This document shows positions 26,925 to 36,701 of a stretch of 64,000 nucleotides of DNA, in pieces. The stretch is taken from NCBI GenBank assembly GCA_947504195.1, contig CANNGN010000001.1, positions 124,001 through 188,000 of the forward strand, read 5' to 3'. Source of the DNA: an uncultured Vibrio sp. Its GTDB lineage: Bacteria; Pseudomonadota; Gammaproteobacteria; Enterobacterales; Vibrionaceae. The first letter of the stretch is position 1; the number at the start of each line of letters is the position of its first letter. The translations under genes were made by a program, and so were the position numbers. The notes below the pieces were generated by a model, which had not been told where the DNA came from, made no database searches, and saw nothing but the letters and a program-made list of their open reading frames with translations.

Positions 26925-27766
26925 TGCAAAAAACACAGTATGGTGAGAGTAAAAGTACCATGGTTATCGTCGCGTTAAATGGCGCACGTAAAACCAAACA
27001 GGATCATCCGAATTTACCGATCACGGTTGAAGAGATTGTAAAGGAAGTTAAAGGTTGCGTTGAAGCCGGTGCCGCGATGGTACATTTGCACGCGCGAAAC
27101 CAAGAAGGGCTGCATTCGCTTGAAATTGAAGACAACGCTTTGATTCTCGATGCCGTGAGAGAGCAAGTTGGTGACAATGTAATTATCCAACTTACCACCG
27201 AAGCGGTTGGAATGTATCCGCCACAACAGCAGATGGACCTGATAAAAGCACTAAAACCTGAAGCTGCTTCATTTGCAATTTCAGAGTTGATTCCTTCGAA
27301 AAATCAGGAAATTGCAGCGAGTAAATTCTTTCATTGGGTAGCCGAAGAGGGAATTATCGCTCAATATATCCTTTACTCAGAACAACAGTTTGAATATTAT
27401 CTAGATCTTGTTGAGCGAAACATTCTCCCTAATCATCACCATCACATACTTATAGTGTTGGGTCGATATGATAAAAACCAGCAGTCTGACCCGTCAGAAT
27501 TAGCCCCGTTTGTTCCTTTAGTTGAAAAATTAAATGGCACACGGTGGGCGGTATGTGCTTTTGGGGAAAAGGAGCAAGCTTGTTTGTTAGAAGCCGCGAA
27601 ATTAGGTGCCGATATTCGAATTGGGTTTGAAAATAACCTCTATGATACCGAAGGACACCTCGCCGAAAATAATCTGCAACAAGTGACCGCGATCAACGCA
27701 AAATTGGAAGAAAGCGGGCACTATTTGCTTTCTGCTCGTGATAGTAGAGCAATGTTTGTAAAATAA
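26921..27766 (+). CDS. BKACE family (beta-keto acid cleavage enzyme, DUF849)
   Basis: A 281-residue TIM-barrel protein of the beta-keto acid cleavage family. The N-terminal part has ITVEEIVKEVKGCVEAGAAM then VHLHAR, whose two His residues bind the catalytic Zn2+. Family members condense a beta-keto acid with acetyl-CoA and release acetoacetate and a new acyl-CoA. The best known is 3-keto-5-aminohexanoate cleavage in lysine fermentation. Here the usual segment after strand 3 is replaced by FAISELIPSKNQE, so substrate specificity may differ. It starts inside the aminotransferase stop (ATGA overlap); an ATG one codon on is also possible. Confidence 0.85.
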   Translation: MMQKTQYGESKSTMVIVALNGARKTKQDHPNLPITVEEIVKEVKGCVEAGAAMVHLHARNQEGLHSLEIEDNALILDAVREQVGDNVIIQLTTEAVGMYPPQQQMDLIKALKPEAASFAISELIPSKNQEIAASKFFHWVAEEGIIAQYILYSEQQFEYYLDLVERNILPNHHHHILIVLGRYDKNQQSDPSELAPFVPLVEKLNGTRWAVCAFGEKEQACLLEAAKLGADIRIGFENNLYDTEGHLAENNLQQVTAINAKLEESGHYLLSARDSRAMFVK

Positions 27767-27913
27767 GTGTGTTTTATGGTCAAAACATCTGATTCATTTA
27801 ACCAATGATTTATTAAAATGTTGTTGTTCTGTACGTTACCTTTCTAGAATCGAAATATGAGAGTATTTCAATCATCTATGAATGGATAAAACTAAAACAA
27901 AATGGAGTTAAGC

Positions 27914-28879
27914 ATGTTTTTAAAAAAACTCGCTCTAACCGCTCTGGTTGGAACCGCGCTAGTGAGTACCGCATCAATTGCAAGTACTAAACACGTTGTT
28001 ATTGGTACTGGTGGACAGACAGGTGTTTATTATCAGGTAGGTGGAGCTATTTGCCGTCTAGTAAATAAGGGCACTTCGGATCATGAAATTAACTGTACTC
28101 ACAAAACAGGTGGTTCAGTAACTAACATTAATGGTATTCGCTCTGGTGATGTCGATATGGGCGTTGCTCAGTCAGACTGGCAGTTCCATGCGTACAATGG
28201 TACGACTCCTGATAAATTCCCAGATGGTGCGTTTACAGACTTACGTGCCGTTTTCTCTGTGCATGCTGAACCGTTCACTGTGGTTGCACGTACTGATTCT
28301 GGTATCAAAACCTTTGAAGATCTAAAAGGTAAAAAAGTTAACGTTGGTAATCCAGGTTCTGGTCAACGTGGTACTATGGAAATCCTGATGGATAAAATGG
28401 GTTGGAAGATGGACGATTTTGCCATTGCTTCTGAACTCAAGTCGTCTGAACAAGCTGCAGCATTATGTGATGGCAAAGTAGACGCGATTATCTTTACTGC
28501 TGGCCACCCAAATGGTTCAATCAAAGAAGCGACCACTTCTTGTGATGCAGTTCTAATCCCAGTTGACAACGATGTTGCTAAGCAACTTGCTGCTGACAAT
28601 GATTACTATGCGATGACAACTATCCCAGCAGGTATGTACAAAGGTACTGATACAGATACTGCGACTTTTGGTGTTGCGGCGACGTTTGTTAGCTCAACAG
28701 CGACTGACGAAGAGACAGTTTATCAAATGGTTAAAGCGGTATTTGATAACTTTAAACGCTTCAAAAAAATGCACCCAGCATTTGCACATCTTAAAGAAAG
28801 CGACATGATCATTAAGAACTTGTCAGCTCCGTTGCACGACGGTGCAGTTCGCTACTACAAAGAAAAAGGCTGGATGTAA
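27914..28879 (+). CDS. TAXI family TRAP transporter solute receptor
   Basis: A 321-residue periplasmic binding protein with a signal peptide (MFLKKLALTALVGTALVSTA.., cleavage after about residue 25). The TAXI signature follows: VVIGTGGQTGVYYQVGGAIC, then CTHKTGGSVTNINGIRSGDVDMGVAQSDW and KVNVGNPGSGQRGTMEIL. TAXI receptors bind glutamate-like or other acidic substrates and deliver them to fused TRAP permeases. The ATG at 27914 has GGAG six bases upstream and is preferred over one four codons earlier. It is the third gene of the aminotransferase-BKACE locus and pairs with the permease at 29221. Confidence 0.92.
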   Translation: MFLKKLALTALVGTALVSTASIASTKHVVIGTGGQTGVYYQVGGAICRLVNKGTSDHEINCTHKTGGSVTNINGIRSGDVDMGVAQSDWQFHAYNGTTPDKFPDGAFTDLRAVFSVHAEPFTVVARTDSGIKTFEDLKGKKVNVGNPGSGQRGTMEILMDKMGWKMDDFAIASELKSSEQAAALCDGKVDAIIFTAGHPNGSIKEATTSCDAVLIPVDNDVAKQLAADNDYYAMTTIPAGMYKGTDTDTATFGVAATFVSSTATDEETVYQMVKAVFDNFKRFKKMHPAFAHLKESDMIIKNLSAPLHDGAVRYYKEKGWM

Positions 28880-28980
28880 TTATTCAGTCGCGCTAAGTTA
28901 GTCGATATCAGTTGATACGCTGCTTAGTGCGTTAGTGAACCTTTTAATTTAATGTAAAACGGAGTTTTTTCTCCATTTCA

Positions 28981-29028
28981 AATTGGTGTGAAGTATTGAG
29001 TTATTCAATATTTCGCATCAATTTTTTG
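28981..29028 (+). terminator. Strong intrinsic terminator after the TAXI receptor gene
   Basis: A long stem of about 19 pairs, including several G-T, pairs 28981-28999 with 29005-29023 across the loop GTTAT and continues into TTTTTTG. It lies 100 bp past the TAXI stop, so receptor mRNA is partly separated from the permease. Nothing else is recognised in the 341-bp gap 28880-29220, which probably also holds a permease promoter. Confidence 0.8.
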
Positions 29029-29220
29029 CCTCAAATGTTGTTGCATATTTGTCTCGCTACTTTTTAAAAATTTGTTTTATTAACTTTTCGTTATTCACAA
29101 AGCTAAGAAGAATTTAGAGACAGAGTTCACTATTTAAAAAACCAATTTATAACTGATTCGCAAGAAGCAATTTGCAGTGCGTATTCAATAAGAAAAAACA
29201 TTGGAATAGGAAGTCACAGG

Positions 29221-32061
29221 ATGATGACAAACGATACGACGAATACACAATTAGATGACAAGGAATTGCAAGACCTTGTTGCGTCGAATGATATGGGAGG
29301 GAGGAATCCAAGTAATAAATCGATTGTCAAGCTGATGGCTGGAGTCGCACTTGCTTGGTCTCTTTTCCAAATTTGGATCGCTTCTCCGTTACCGTATATG
29401 ATCGGATGGGGCGTGTTTGCCAGCGGTGAGGCACGCTCTGTCCACCTCGGCTTTGCTATATTTTTAGCGTTTCTTGCTTATCCAGCTTTTAATCAATCTC
29501 CAAGGGATAAAGTACCAGCGCTTGATTGGGCGTTCGCAATTGTTGCATCTCTATGTGCTTTATACCCATTAATTGCCGATTCTCAATTGGTTGACTATTT
29601 GTTTGGTCTTCGCCTAAGTGATCGTCCAAGTGCTCCAAAACCGTTTGATATCGCGGTATCCATTGCGGGTATGATTTTACTACTCGAAGCCACACGACGA
29701 GCATTGGGCCCTCCTTTGATGGTCGTTGCGATGGTTTTTCTTGGCTATACCTTTTTGGGACCGTATGCACCAGAACTGATTGCGTGGAAAGGCGCTACGT
29801 TCGGCGGTGTGATGGATCACCAATGGCTTTTCTCTGAAGGCGTCTTCGGTATTGCGCTTGGCGTTTCAACGGATATGGTGTTCCTGTTTGTATTATTCGG
29901 TGCCTTACTAGACCGTGCAGGCGCGGGTAACTATTTCATTAAAGTCGCGTTTTCATTAATGGGGCACCTACGGGGTGGACCAGCAAAAGCAGCTGTAGTG
30001 GCATCGGGAATGACTGGCTTGATCTCTGGTTCATCGATAGCAAACGTGGTCACCACGGGTACGTTTACCATTCCGATGATGAAACGAGTTGGCTTTTCTG
30101 CAGAGAAAGCCGGTGCCATTGAAGTGGCGTCGTCTGTGAATGGGCAAATTATGCCACCGGTAATGGGAGCTGCGGCTTTCCTTATGGTGGAATATGTCGA
30201 CATCCCTTATTTTGAAGTGGTTAAAACCGCGTTCTTACCGGCGATTATTTCGTATATTGCCTTGGTGTATATTGTGCATCTCGAAGCAATGAAATCGAAC
30301 ATGCAAGGTCTGGTTCGTGACGAAAGTAGCCGTACGTTTAAAGATGTGTTGATGTCATGGGCAATGACATTGTTGCCGATCGTTGCGTTAGCAGGTGCTG
30401 CGGTATACCTTTCTGAGTTGTACGAAGTATTAGCCAGCAATGCAGCGAGATTGCTGTTTGTCCTCGCGGTAATTTTGATTCAGTTCGTCGTATTGCGCAG
30501 TGTGAAATCTTCTTTAACTGAGGATAAGTTAGCCAAGGTATTCTCCGTTGGCGCAATGGTGCTTTGCAATACAGTTATTGGTGCATTTGGTCTGTTTTTC
30601 TTAATTGGATCGATCAAATCTCACATCCCAAGTGAACTGGTTGCTTGGGTGATCATTGCGATAGTTATCGTGGCTTATGTGATACTGGCGAAGATCAGTT
30701 CACAATATCCAGACTTAGAACTCGATGATCCGAACGCACCTGTTCAGCATTTGCCAAAAGCGGGTCCAACAGTGATGTCTGGTTTGCATTTCTTGCTTCC
30801 AGTACTAGTGTTGATCTGGTGTTTAATGATTGAACGCAACTCACCAAGCCTTTCAGCATTTTATGCCACGGCATTAATGATTTTCATTCTGGCGACTCAA
30901 CGTTACTTGTTTGATTTCTTCCGTGGAAATAAGACAGACGGTGCCCTAAAACTTGGATTTTCCGAGCTGGTTGAAGGACTAATCGGTGGTGCTCGAAACA
31001 TGATCGGTATCGGTATTGCCACGGCTGCTGCTGGGATTATCGTTGGTGCCGTTTCACAAACGGGTGTTGGTTTAAAGTTAGCAGCATTGGTTGAATTTCT
31101 GTCGATGGGGCATATCTTATTGATATTGCTTTGGACGGGTATTTTAAGCTTGATTCTTGGAATGGGCTTACCGACGACGGCGAACTATATTGTTGTTTCT
31201 TCGTTGCTTGCACCTGTTATCGTTAGCTTGGGTCAACAAAGTGGTCTGATTGTTCCATTGATTGCCGTGCATATGTTTGTGTTTTACTTCGGTATCATGG
31301 CAGACGTCACGCCTCCGGTCGGGCTGGCATCATTTGCGGCCGCCGCGGTCTCGGGAGGCGACCCAATTCGAACTGGATTTGTCGCGTTCTTCTATTCGCT
31401 TCGTACCGCACTATTGCCATTTTTGTTTATCTTCAACACAGATTTACTTCTGATTGATGTGACATTCCTACATGGCGTTATGATGTTTATTACCTCGACA
31501 GCGGCAATGTTGATCTTTACCGCTGCAACGCAAGGGTATTTTTTGACCAAGTCTAGACTTTGGGAGTCATTTAGTTTGCTTCTAATTGCCTTTACCTTGT
31601 TCCGTCCGGGATTCTGGCTGGATTATGTTATGCCTCCATACGACGAGCACTCTGGCAAAGAGTTTGCTCAAGTGATGGAAAGCGTAACTCCAGGTACTGA
31701 ACTTCGCGTGCAAGTCGATGGTCAAAACGACGTTGGCGACGCAGTTAAACTTACGATGTTAGTTGAAGTCAGCGAAGGTGAAACAGGACAAGAACGTTTG
31801 GAAAATTATGGCTTAGAATTGCTGCCTCAAGATGATGGCTCGATACTCGTCGATGGTATCGGGTTTGATAGTCCGGCGGAAAAAGTCGGTTTTGATTTTG
31901 ACCAAATTGTTGAAGTTGTCGGTGTTCCAGCTGATCGCCCTGCAAGACAGTGGTTCTATATTCCAGCGCTACTTTTACTCGGTAGCATTGTTATGTTGCA
32001 GCGTCGTCGTCGGTTTAATGACAATGCGGCTGCTCAAAATAATGCAGCTGGATCTGCTTAA
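29221..32061 (+). CDS. TRAP transporter fused permease (4TM/12TM) with C-terminal DUF3394
   Basis: A 946-residue inner-membrane protein. Residues ~35-230 correspond to the small (4TM) subunit and ~230-790 to the large (12TM) subunit, with motifs GMTGLISGSSIANVVTTGTF, MGLPTTANYIVVSSLLAPV and DVTPPVGLASFAAAAVSGGD. The C-terminus carries DUF3394, a soluble, PDZ-like segment (GFDSPAEKVGFDFDQIVEV) between two last hydrophobic stretches. It is the energised channel for the TAXI receptor encoded just upstream. ATG or the next ATG one codon on can be the start; AGGAAG lies upstream. Confidence 0.92.
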   Translation: MMTNDTTNTQLDDKELQDLVASNDMGGRNPSNKSIVKLMAGVALAWSLFQIWIASPLPYMIGWGVFASGEARSVHLGFAIFLAFLAYPAFNQSPRDKVPALDWAFAIVASLCALYPLIADSQLVDYLFGLRLSDRPSAPKPFDIAVSIAGMILLLEATRRALGPPLMVVAMVFLGYTFLGPYAPELIAWKGATFGGVMDHQWLFSEGVFGIALGVSTDMVFLFVLFGALLDRAGAGNYFIKVAFSLMGHLRGGPAKAAVVASGMTGLISGSSIANVVTTGTFTIPMMKRVGFSAEKAGAIEVASSVNGQIMPPVMGAAAFLMVEYVDIPYFEVVKTAFLPAIISYIALVYIVHLEAMKSNMQGLVRDESSRTFKDVLMSWAMTLLPIVALAGAAVYLSELYEVLASNAARLLFVLAVILIQFVVLRSVKSSLTEDKLAKVFSVGAMVLCNTVIGAFGLFFLIGSIKSHIPSELVAWVIIAIVIVAYVILAKISSQYPDLELDDPNAPVQHLPKAGPTVMSGLHFLLPVLVLIWCLMIERNSPSLSAFYATALMIFILATQRYLFDFFRGNKTDGALKLGFSELVEGLIGGARNMIGIGIATAAAGIIVGAVSQTGVGLKLAALVEFLSMGHILLILLWTGILSLILGMGLPTTANYIVVSSLLAPVIVSLGQQSGLIVPLIAVHMFVFYFGIMADVTPPVGLASFAAAAVSGGDPIRTGFVAFFYSLRTALLPFLFIFNTDLLLIDVTFLHGVMMFITSTAAMLIFTAATQGYFLTKSRLWESFSLLLIAFTLFRPGFWLDYVMPPYDEHSGKEFAQVMESVTPGTELRVQVDGQNDVGDAVKLTMLVEVSEGETGQERLENYGLELLPQDDGSILVDGIGFDSPAEKVGFDFDQIVEVVGVPADRPARQWFYIPALLLLGSIVMLQRRRRFNDNAAAQNNAAGSA

Positions 32062-32110
32062 CGCGATCGATATAAACTTCTCGTGATGTTATCTACAAGA
32101 AGTCATTTAC

Positions 32111-32138
32111 AAAAGGAGCGCAGCAGCGCTCCTTTTTA
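32111..32138 (+). terminator. Intrinsic terminator of the TAXI-TRAP locus
   Basis: AAAAGGAGCGC / GCGCTCCTTTT, an 11-bp stem with a tetranucleotide loop (AGCA) followed by TTTTTATTT, lies 50 bp past the permease stop. It separates this locus from the uxaC module. Confidence 0.92.
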
Positions 32139-32344
32139 TTTGTCCTCGAAATTTGTATTGTGGAAATCGAGCTTTCATCATAGTTTTATTAAAATGAACC
32201 ATTGTTTTATTTTATTTGTAACTGGTTTCAAATATTTAAAAAGATAGATGCGTTACATTGGGAATGACAGGCTATATTGTGGCGCTGATTATTTCACTTC
32301 AATGGTTAAACTGCGCTTCATTTTTAACGGGTAGGAGCCCTGAT

Positions 32345-33748
32345 ATGAAACCTTTTCTGTGTGATGATTTCTTACTGACTAACGATACAGCAAAAACGCT
32401 TTATCACAGTTACGCTAAACACCTCCCGATTATCGACTATCACAATCACCTAAGTGCCCAAGAAATTCATGACGACATTATGTTTGAGAATATTGCTCAA
32501 GCATGGCTAGGGCATGACCATTACAAATGGCGTGCGATGCGCAGTAATGGCATTGATGAATCGTTGATTACTGGTGATGCCGATGAATTCGATAAGTTTC
32601 AAAGTTGGTGTGCGACGGTCCCGCAACTGATTGGCAATCCATTATATGCGTGGACTCACATGGAATTGCGTCGTTATTTTGGTGTCGATACGATTATCAA
32701 TGCTCAAAATAGTAAAGCGATTTGGGATGAGGTAAATCCTAAAATTTCGACGGAAAGTTATTCGGCTCGTAACTTGTTACGCATGATGAATGTTGAATCA
32801 CTTTGTACCACTGATGACCCTCTAGATGATTTGAAATATCACAAAGGGTTATCCGAATCGGATTTCGAGATCAAAGTATTACCAACTTTCCGAGCTGACC
32901 CACTTTATAACATCGATCGTCATGAAGCTTTCCGAGCATGGATAAGTAAATTATCGACCATTACGCAATCAGAAATTACCGATATCGACCAACTGTTTTC
33001 GGCATTGAGCTTACGTTTCGAGTATTTTCATCAGGCGGGTTGTCGCTTATCAGACATGGGTTTAGCAGAAGTGGCATTTGCGGAATGTTCCTTGGAAGAT
33101 GCGAATGCTGCATTAAAGAAAGTCCTGCTGGGAGAAGAGATCTCTGATTTAGAAGCGGCTCAGTTTAAAACTCAAATCTTTCAATTTATTGGCAGTAAGA
33201 ACCACGCATTAGGGTGGACGTTTCAACTGCATATTGGCGTTCTCCAAGACCCCAATAAACGTCGCCTAAAAGAGGTTGGACCCGCGACAGGTTTCAGTGC
33301 GATTAACGACAGCTGTTTTGCGAAAAATCTCAGTTGTTTATTGAATGGGCTCGATCTTAATAAAAACATGCCACAGACGATTATTTATTGTTTAAACCCT
33401 AGAGATAATCATGTTCTCGGTACTTTGATAGGTTCTTTTCAAGACAGCGACGCCTCGCCGGGTAAAATTCAATTTGGCGCTGCGTGGTGGTTTAACGATC
33501 AAAAAGAAGGAATGATTGAGCAGCTTAAAACCTTAGCCAACCTTGGTTTGTTAGGCCGATTTGTTGGCATGCTAACGGACTCACGCAGTTTATTATCCTT
33601 CCCTCGACATGAATATTTCCGCCGCATTTTATGTAATCTCATCGGAGAGTGGGTAGAGCAAGGTGAACTGCCGAATGACGAAGCCTTACTAAAGGATACC
33701 GTGGAAGCTATTTGTTACGGGAATGCGAAAGAATATTTTGATCTTTAG
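32345..33748 (+). CDS. uxaC: Glucuronate (uronate) isomerase
   Basis: A 467-residue cytoplasmic enzyme matching E. coli UxaC in length. Features are IIDYHNHLSAQEI (the metal-binding HxH near residue 33), METHELRRYFGV-like region MELRRYFGVD, GWTFQLHIGV near residue 293 and the C-terminal AAWWFNDQKEG. It interconverts D-glucuronate with D-fructuronate and D-galacturonate with D-tagaturonate, the first step of hexuronate catabolism. The ATG at 32345 has TAGGAG eight bases upstream. Downstream are a uronide lyase homologue (93 bp) and a lactonase homologue, so the three form a probable operon. The uxuA/uxuB genes are not in the window. Confidence 0.93.
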   Translation: MKPFLCDDFLLTNDTAKTLYHSYAKHLPIIDYHNHLSAQEIHDDIMFENIAQAWLGHDHYKWRAMRSNGIDESLITGDADEFDKFQSWCATVPQLIGNPLYAWTHMELRRYFGVDTIINAQNSKAIWDEVNPKISTESYSARNLLRMMNVESLCTTDDPLDDLKYHKGLSESDFEIKVLPTFRADPLYNIDRHEAFRAWISKLSTITQSEITDIDQLFSALSLRFEYFHQAGCRLSDMGLAEVAFAECSLEDANAALKKVLLGEEISDLEAAQFKTQIFQFIGSKNHALGWTFQLHIGVLQDPNKRRLKEVGPATGFSAINDSCFAKNLSCLLNGLDLNKNMPQTIIYCLNPRDNHVLGTLIGSFQDSDASPGKIQFGAAWWFNDQKEGMIEQLKTLANLGLLGRFVGMLTDSRSLLSFPRHEYFRRILCNLIGEWVEQGELPNDEALLKDTVEAICYGNAKEYFDL

Positions 33749-33840
33749 TCGGAAACAGGCGCTAGCAGTATCAAAAATATTGTCACGTCGACGATCCTGG
33801 TGTTTGAAATTATTGTATGTGCGAATGAGGTTTAGAACGG

Positions 33841-35847
33841 ATGCTTCAGTTTACTGATTCTGAAATGGCTCATATAAAAAGCCGATGTAGCCAAGCGATG
33901 ATCGATGCGATTATCGCGAAAAACCAAACAGTGATTGAGACAGATACACTCGTTCCTCCCGATGCTCGAGCAACGTGGAATCATTACTTTTTTTGCCCTG
34001 AACATGGTGTTAGGTTGGAATGGGATCGTCACAATCAGACAGAGCATCGTTGCCCGGTTGATGGAAAGATATTTACTGGCGAACCGTATGATGGTGCTTG
34101 GTGGCGTTGGCTTAACGGGCTCAATGCAAGAGCGTGTAATGACTTAGGGTTATTATGGCATTTAACCGGAAGCGATGTTTATCTGGAGAAAGTGAAATCG
34201 ATTCTATTAGGTTATGCCGATGTGTATCCAGAGTATGAAGAGCATGGTGGGATTCCCTATAATAACCCGGGAAAAGCCAATTCTCAGACATTGTGTGAAG
34301 CGAATTGCCATATTGATTTTGCTCGAGGCTACGATTTTATAAAGCAAAGCCTTTCGAATAATGAACAAATGCATATTGAACAGAATCTACTCCGCGAAGG
34401 TGCTGAATTCATGATGCAGTATCGCACACCTCAAATTCATAATCATGAAATGAAAATTGGTTCGACCATCGGTGTGATAGGGCTGCTACTCGATGATAGG
34501 GAGTTAATCGACTTTGCGGTGGAAGCGAAGTATGGATTGCGTTACCAGATGGATCACGGCCTCGTTGGTGAAGGCATGTGGTTTGAAGGCTCGGTGCATT
34601 ATCACTACTATGCGCTTCAAGCGTTAATGGGTTTTGAGTTAATGGCTCGTAAAACGCAATATTCGTTAAAATCGCACGCCAATTTCCACACGTTTCTCGC
34701 TTATCCACTGAAGTTGATTATGCTAGATGGGCATTTCCCACTAATCAACGATTGCGTGGCTGGGCAGGAAGTCTTTACTAATGCAGATTTGTTTGAATAT
34801 GCGTACGCTGAGTTCAATGACCCAATATTTGGTCGTGCTCTAAAAAGTATTTACAACAACATCAGTCGCGATAATCTTGACGCTTTGTTATACGGGGTCG
34901 AAAAAATACCGGCTGAACTAACACCATTAACGGTTGAGCACTTACATGCTCCGGTGGCGGGATTGACGAAAATCGTCGATGTTTCCAATCAGAATATGCT
35001 GTTGCTGAAGCACGCTCCGTTTGGTGGTGAGCATGATCACTATGATCGATTAGGCTTAATTTTGTTTCGCCACGGCCATCAATTGCTGCCAGACCTTGGA
35101 ACCTGCGGCTATGGCGCAGAACTGCATTATGGCTATTATAAAAACTCTGTAACTCACAATACGTTGGCGGTGAATCAACAGAATCAGCCACCAGCAAATC
35201 CCAAAGTGCTTAGCTATCAACAAAGCGACGACTGGGTATTACTCGATACTTTAGTCGATTGGAGTGAGCCCTATCCGGGTGTTGATAGTCATACTATTGT
35301 GCAATGGAGTGATGAAGCTTATCGAGACGTGAAATTTCGCCGTACGATATTTTGGCAAAATGATGTGATGATTCAAGTCGATCACGTTGATAATCCTCAT
35401 CGGGCCGAACTTGATCTAGTGTGGCATTTTCGAGCAAAACATCACCGGTGTACTGCACATAACAAAATTGACAATGTGTTCACCGAAGGCCCGCTTAGCT
35501 ACCTGAGTGACGGTTATTCTCGTTCAATTCTAGGGGTGGTTCGCGAGCAATTTCAAGTTGCAAACGAAGTCAAACCGTACCAGTGTTTTATTTCTGCTAA
35601 CGGAAGTCTGTTGTTTGGAGAGGGGCCGGATAATCCAGCGACTCAAAACCTAGCGTATATGCTATGCCGAAGCAGTGACAGTATTCTACGTTCTGTCGTT
35701 GTGCATGATTTGACCAATCAAAGCACAATTGACAAAGTATCGGTGGAATGGAACCAAGATAATGTTACCTTGATGCTAGAAGGTGGGAAAGTTAAGCGAG
35801 AATTGAAATTGATGTTTGAAGAGTCGGGCTGTTCTGTATGGAACTAA
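33841..35847 (+). CDS. Heparinase II/III-family polysaccharide/oligouronide lyase (cytoplasmic)
   Basis: A 668-residue protein with no signal peptide, so it probably acts on imported oligosaccharides. It has the alpha/alpha toroid plus beta-sandwich layout of heparinase II/III enzymes (CAZy PL12/15/17/21-like). Conserved elements are HNHEMKIGSTIGVIG (H200-H202), EGSVHYHYYALQAL (Y254-Y257, candidate acid/base Tyr) and GGEHDHYDRLGLILF (H398-H400). Related enzymes cleave alginate or glycosaminoglycan oligomers by beta-elimination to give unsaturated uronates. With uxaC beside it the substrate is likely to contain glucuronate, but neither PL family nor substrate is certain. It overlaps the next gene by 10 bp. 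Confidence 0.8.
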   Translation: MLQFTDSEMAHIKSRCSQAMIDAIIAKNQTVIETDTLVPPDARATWNHYFFCPEHGVRLEWDRHNQTEHRCPVDGKIFTGEPYDGAWWRWLNGLNARACNDLGLLWHLTGSDVYLEKVKSILLGYADVYPEYEEHGGIPYNNPGKANSQTLCEANCHIDFARGYDFIKQSLSNNEQMHIEQNLLREGAEFMMQYRTPQIHNHEMKIGSTIGVIGLLLDDRELIDFAVEAKYGLRYQMDHGLVGEGMWFEGSVHYHYYALQALMGFELMARKTQYSLKSHANFHTFLAYPLKLIMLDGHFPLINDCVAGQEVFTNADLFEYAYAEFNDPIFGRALKSIYNNISRDNLDALLYGVEKIPAELTPLTVEHLHAPVAGLTKIVDVSNQNMLLLKHAPFGGEHDHYDRLGLILFRHGHQLLPDLGTCGYGAELHYGYYKNSVTHNTLAVNQQNQPPANPKVLSYQQSDDWVLLDTLVDWSEPYPGVDSHTIVQWSDEAYRDVKFRRTIFWQNDVMIQVDHVDNPHRAELDLVWHFRAKHHRCTAHNKIDNVFTEGPLSYLSDGYSRSILGVVREQFQVANEVKPYQCFISANGSLLFGEGPDNPATQNLAYMLCRSSDSILRSVVVHDLTNQSTIDKVSVEWNQDNVTLMLEGGKVKRELKLMFEESGCSVWN

Positions 35848-36701
35848 CCTCGAAGCCGATGTTGGCAGTAGATTGTCGAAATACGCTCGGTGAAGGTGTG
35901 GTATGGAGTGAAGCTCGAAATAGTGTCTTCTGGACGGATATAGAAGGGCGACAACTTTGGGAGTATTCACCTCAATCCGGTGTTTCCAAATCCCGTGCAA
36001 TGCCAGCACGTTTATGTGCTTTTATGTTCAGAGATAAGAACACGTTACTGGCGGCATTTGATAAGTACGTGGCGTTATATTCACTTAATGATTCTAAGGT
36101 AACCCATTTATTCGACTTTGAGCCGAATAATCCACATAGCCGCCTGAATGATGGCAAGCTCGACCCCTACGGTAACTTTGTTGTAGGCGGTATTAATGAG
36201 TCCAATGATGATGCCTTTTGCTCATCTGTGATAAAAGTGGGCCCTGATTTTAATGTGACAACATTGCTGACCAATGTAGCGTGCAGCAATAGTATTTGTT
36301 TTTCGCCAGATGGTAAGACGATGTATTTTGCAGATACACCAAAGAAGCAAATTTTGGCCTATCCATACTCTTCAGATAGCACACAGCTTTCCAATCCTCG
36401 CTGCGTTTATCACGGAGAGGGTGATCTTTCATTTCCCGATGGAGCGACAGTCGATGAGCAAGGGTTCCTATGGTGTGCGATTTGGGGAGGAGGAGCAGTA
36501 ATTCGCATTGACCCTATATCCGGTCAAATAGACACAAGAATCGACCTCCCAGTTAAGAATCCCACATGTGTCGCATTTGGTGGGGTGACAATGAATACAT
36601 TGTTTATTACGTCTTCGACGCTACAGATGAGCGACGAGGAACAATTGGCAATGCCACACTCAGGTGGTTTATTCTTGGTCGATGTTGGTCTTTTAGGGTG
36701 A
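35838..36701 (+). CDS. SMP-30/gluconolactonase/LRE family lactonase
   Basis: A 287-residue six-bladed beta-propeller protein. Metal-binding positions expected for the family are visible: the Glu in RNTLGEGVVWSEA (N-terminal), the Asn in SNSICFSPDGKTMYFADT (middle) and the Asp in SFPDGATVDEQGFLW. Family members open aldono-lactones and related sugar lactones with a divalent metal. The gene starts 10 bp inside the lyase gene, so the two are translationally coupled. In a uronide pathway it could hydrolyse an aldarolactone, an oxidised uronate product. A weak hairpin ending in TTTT follows at about 36703-36742. Confidence 0.87.
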   Translation: MELTSKPMLAVDCRNTLGEGVVWSEARNSVFWTDIEGRQLWEYSPQSGVSKSRAMPARLCAFMFRDKNTLLAAFDKYVALYSLNDSKVTHLFDFEPNNPHSRLNDGKLDPYGNFVVGGINESNDDAFCSSVIKVGPDFNVTTLLTNVACSNSICFSPDGKTMYFADTPKKQILAYPYSSDSTQLSNPRCVYHGEGDLSFPDGATVDEQGFLWCAIWGGGAVIRIDPISGQIDTRIDLPVKNPTCVAFGGVTMNTLFITSSTLQMSDEEQLAMPHSGGLFLVDVGLLG

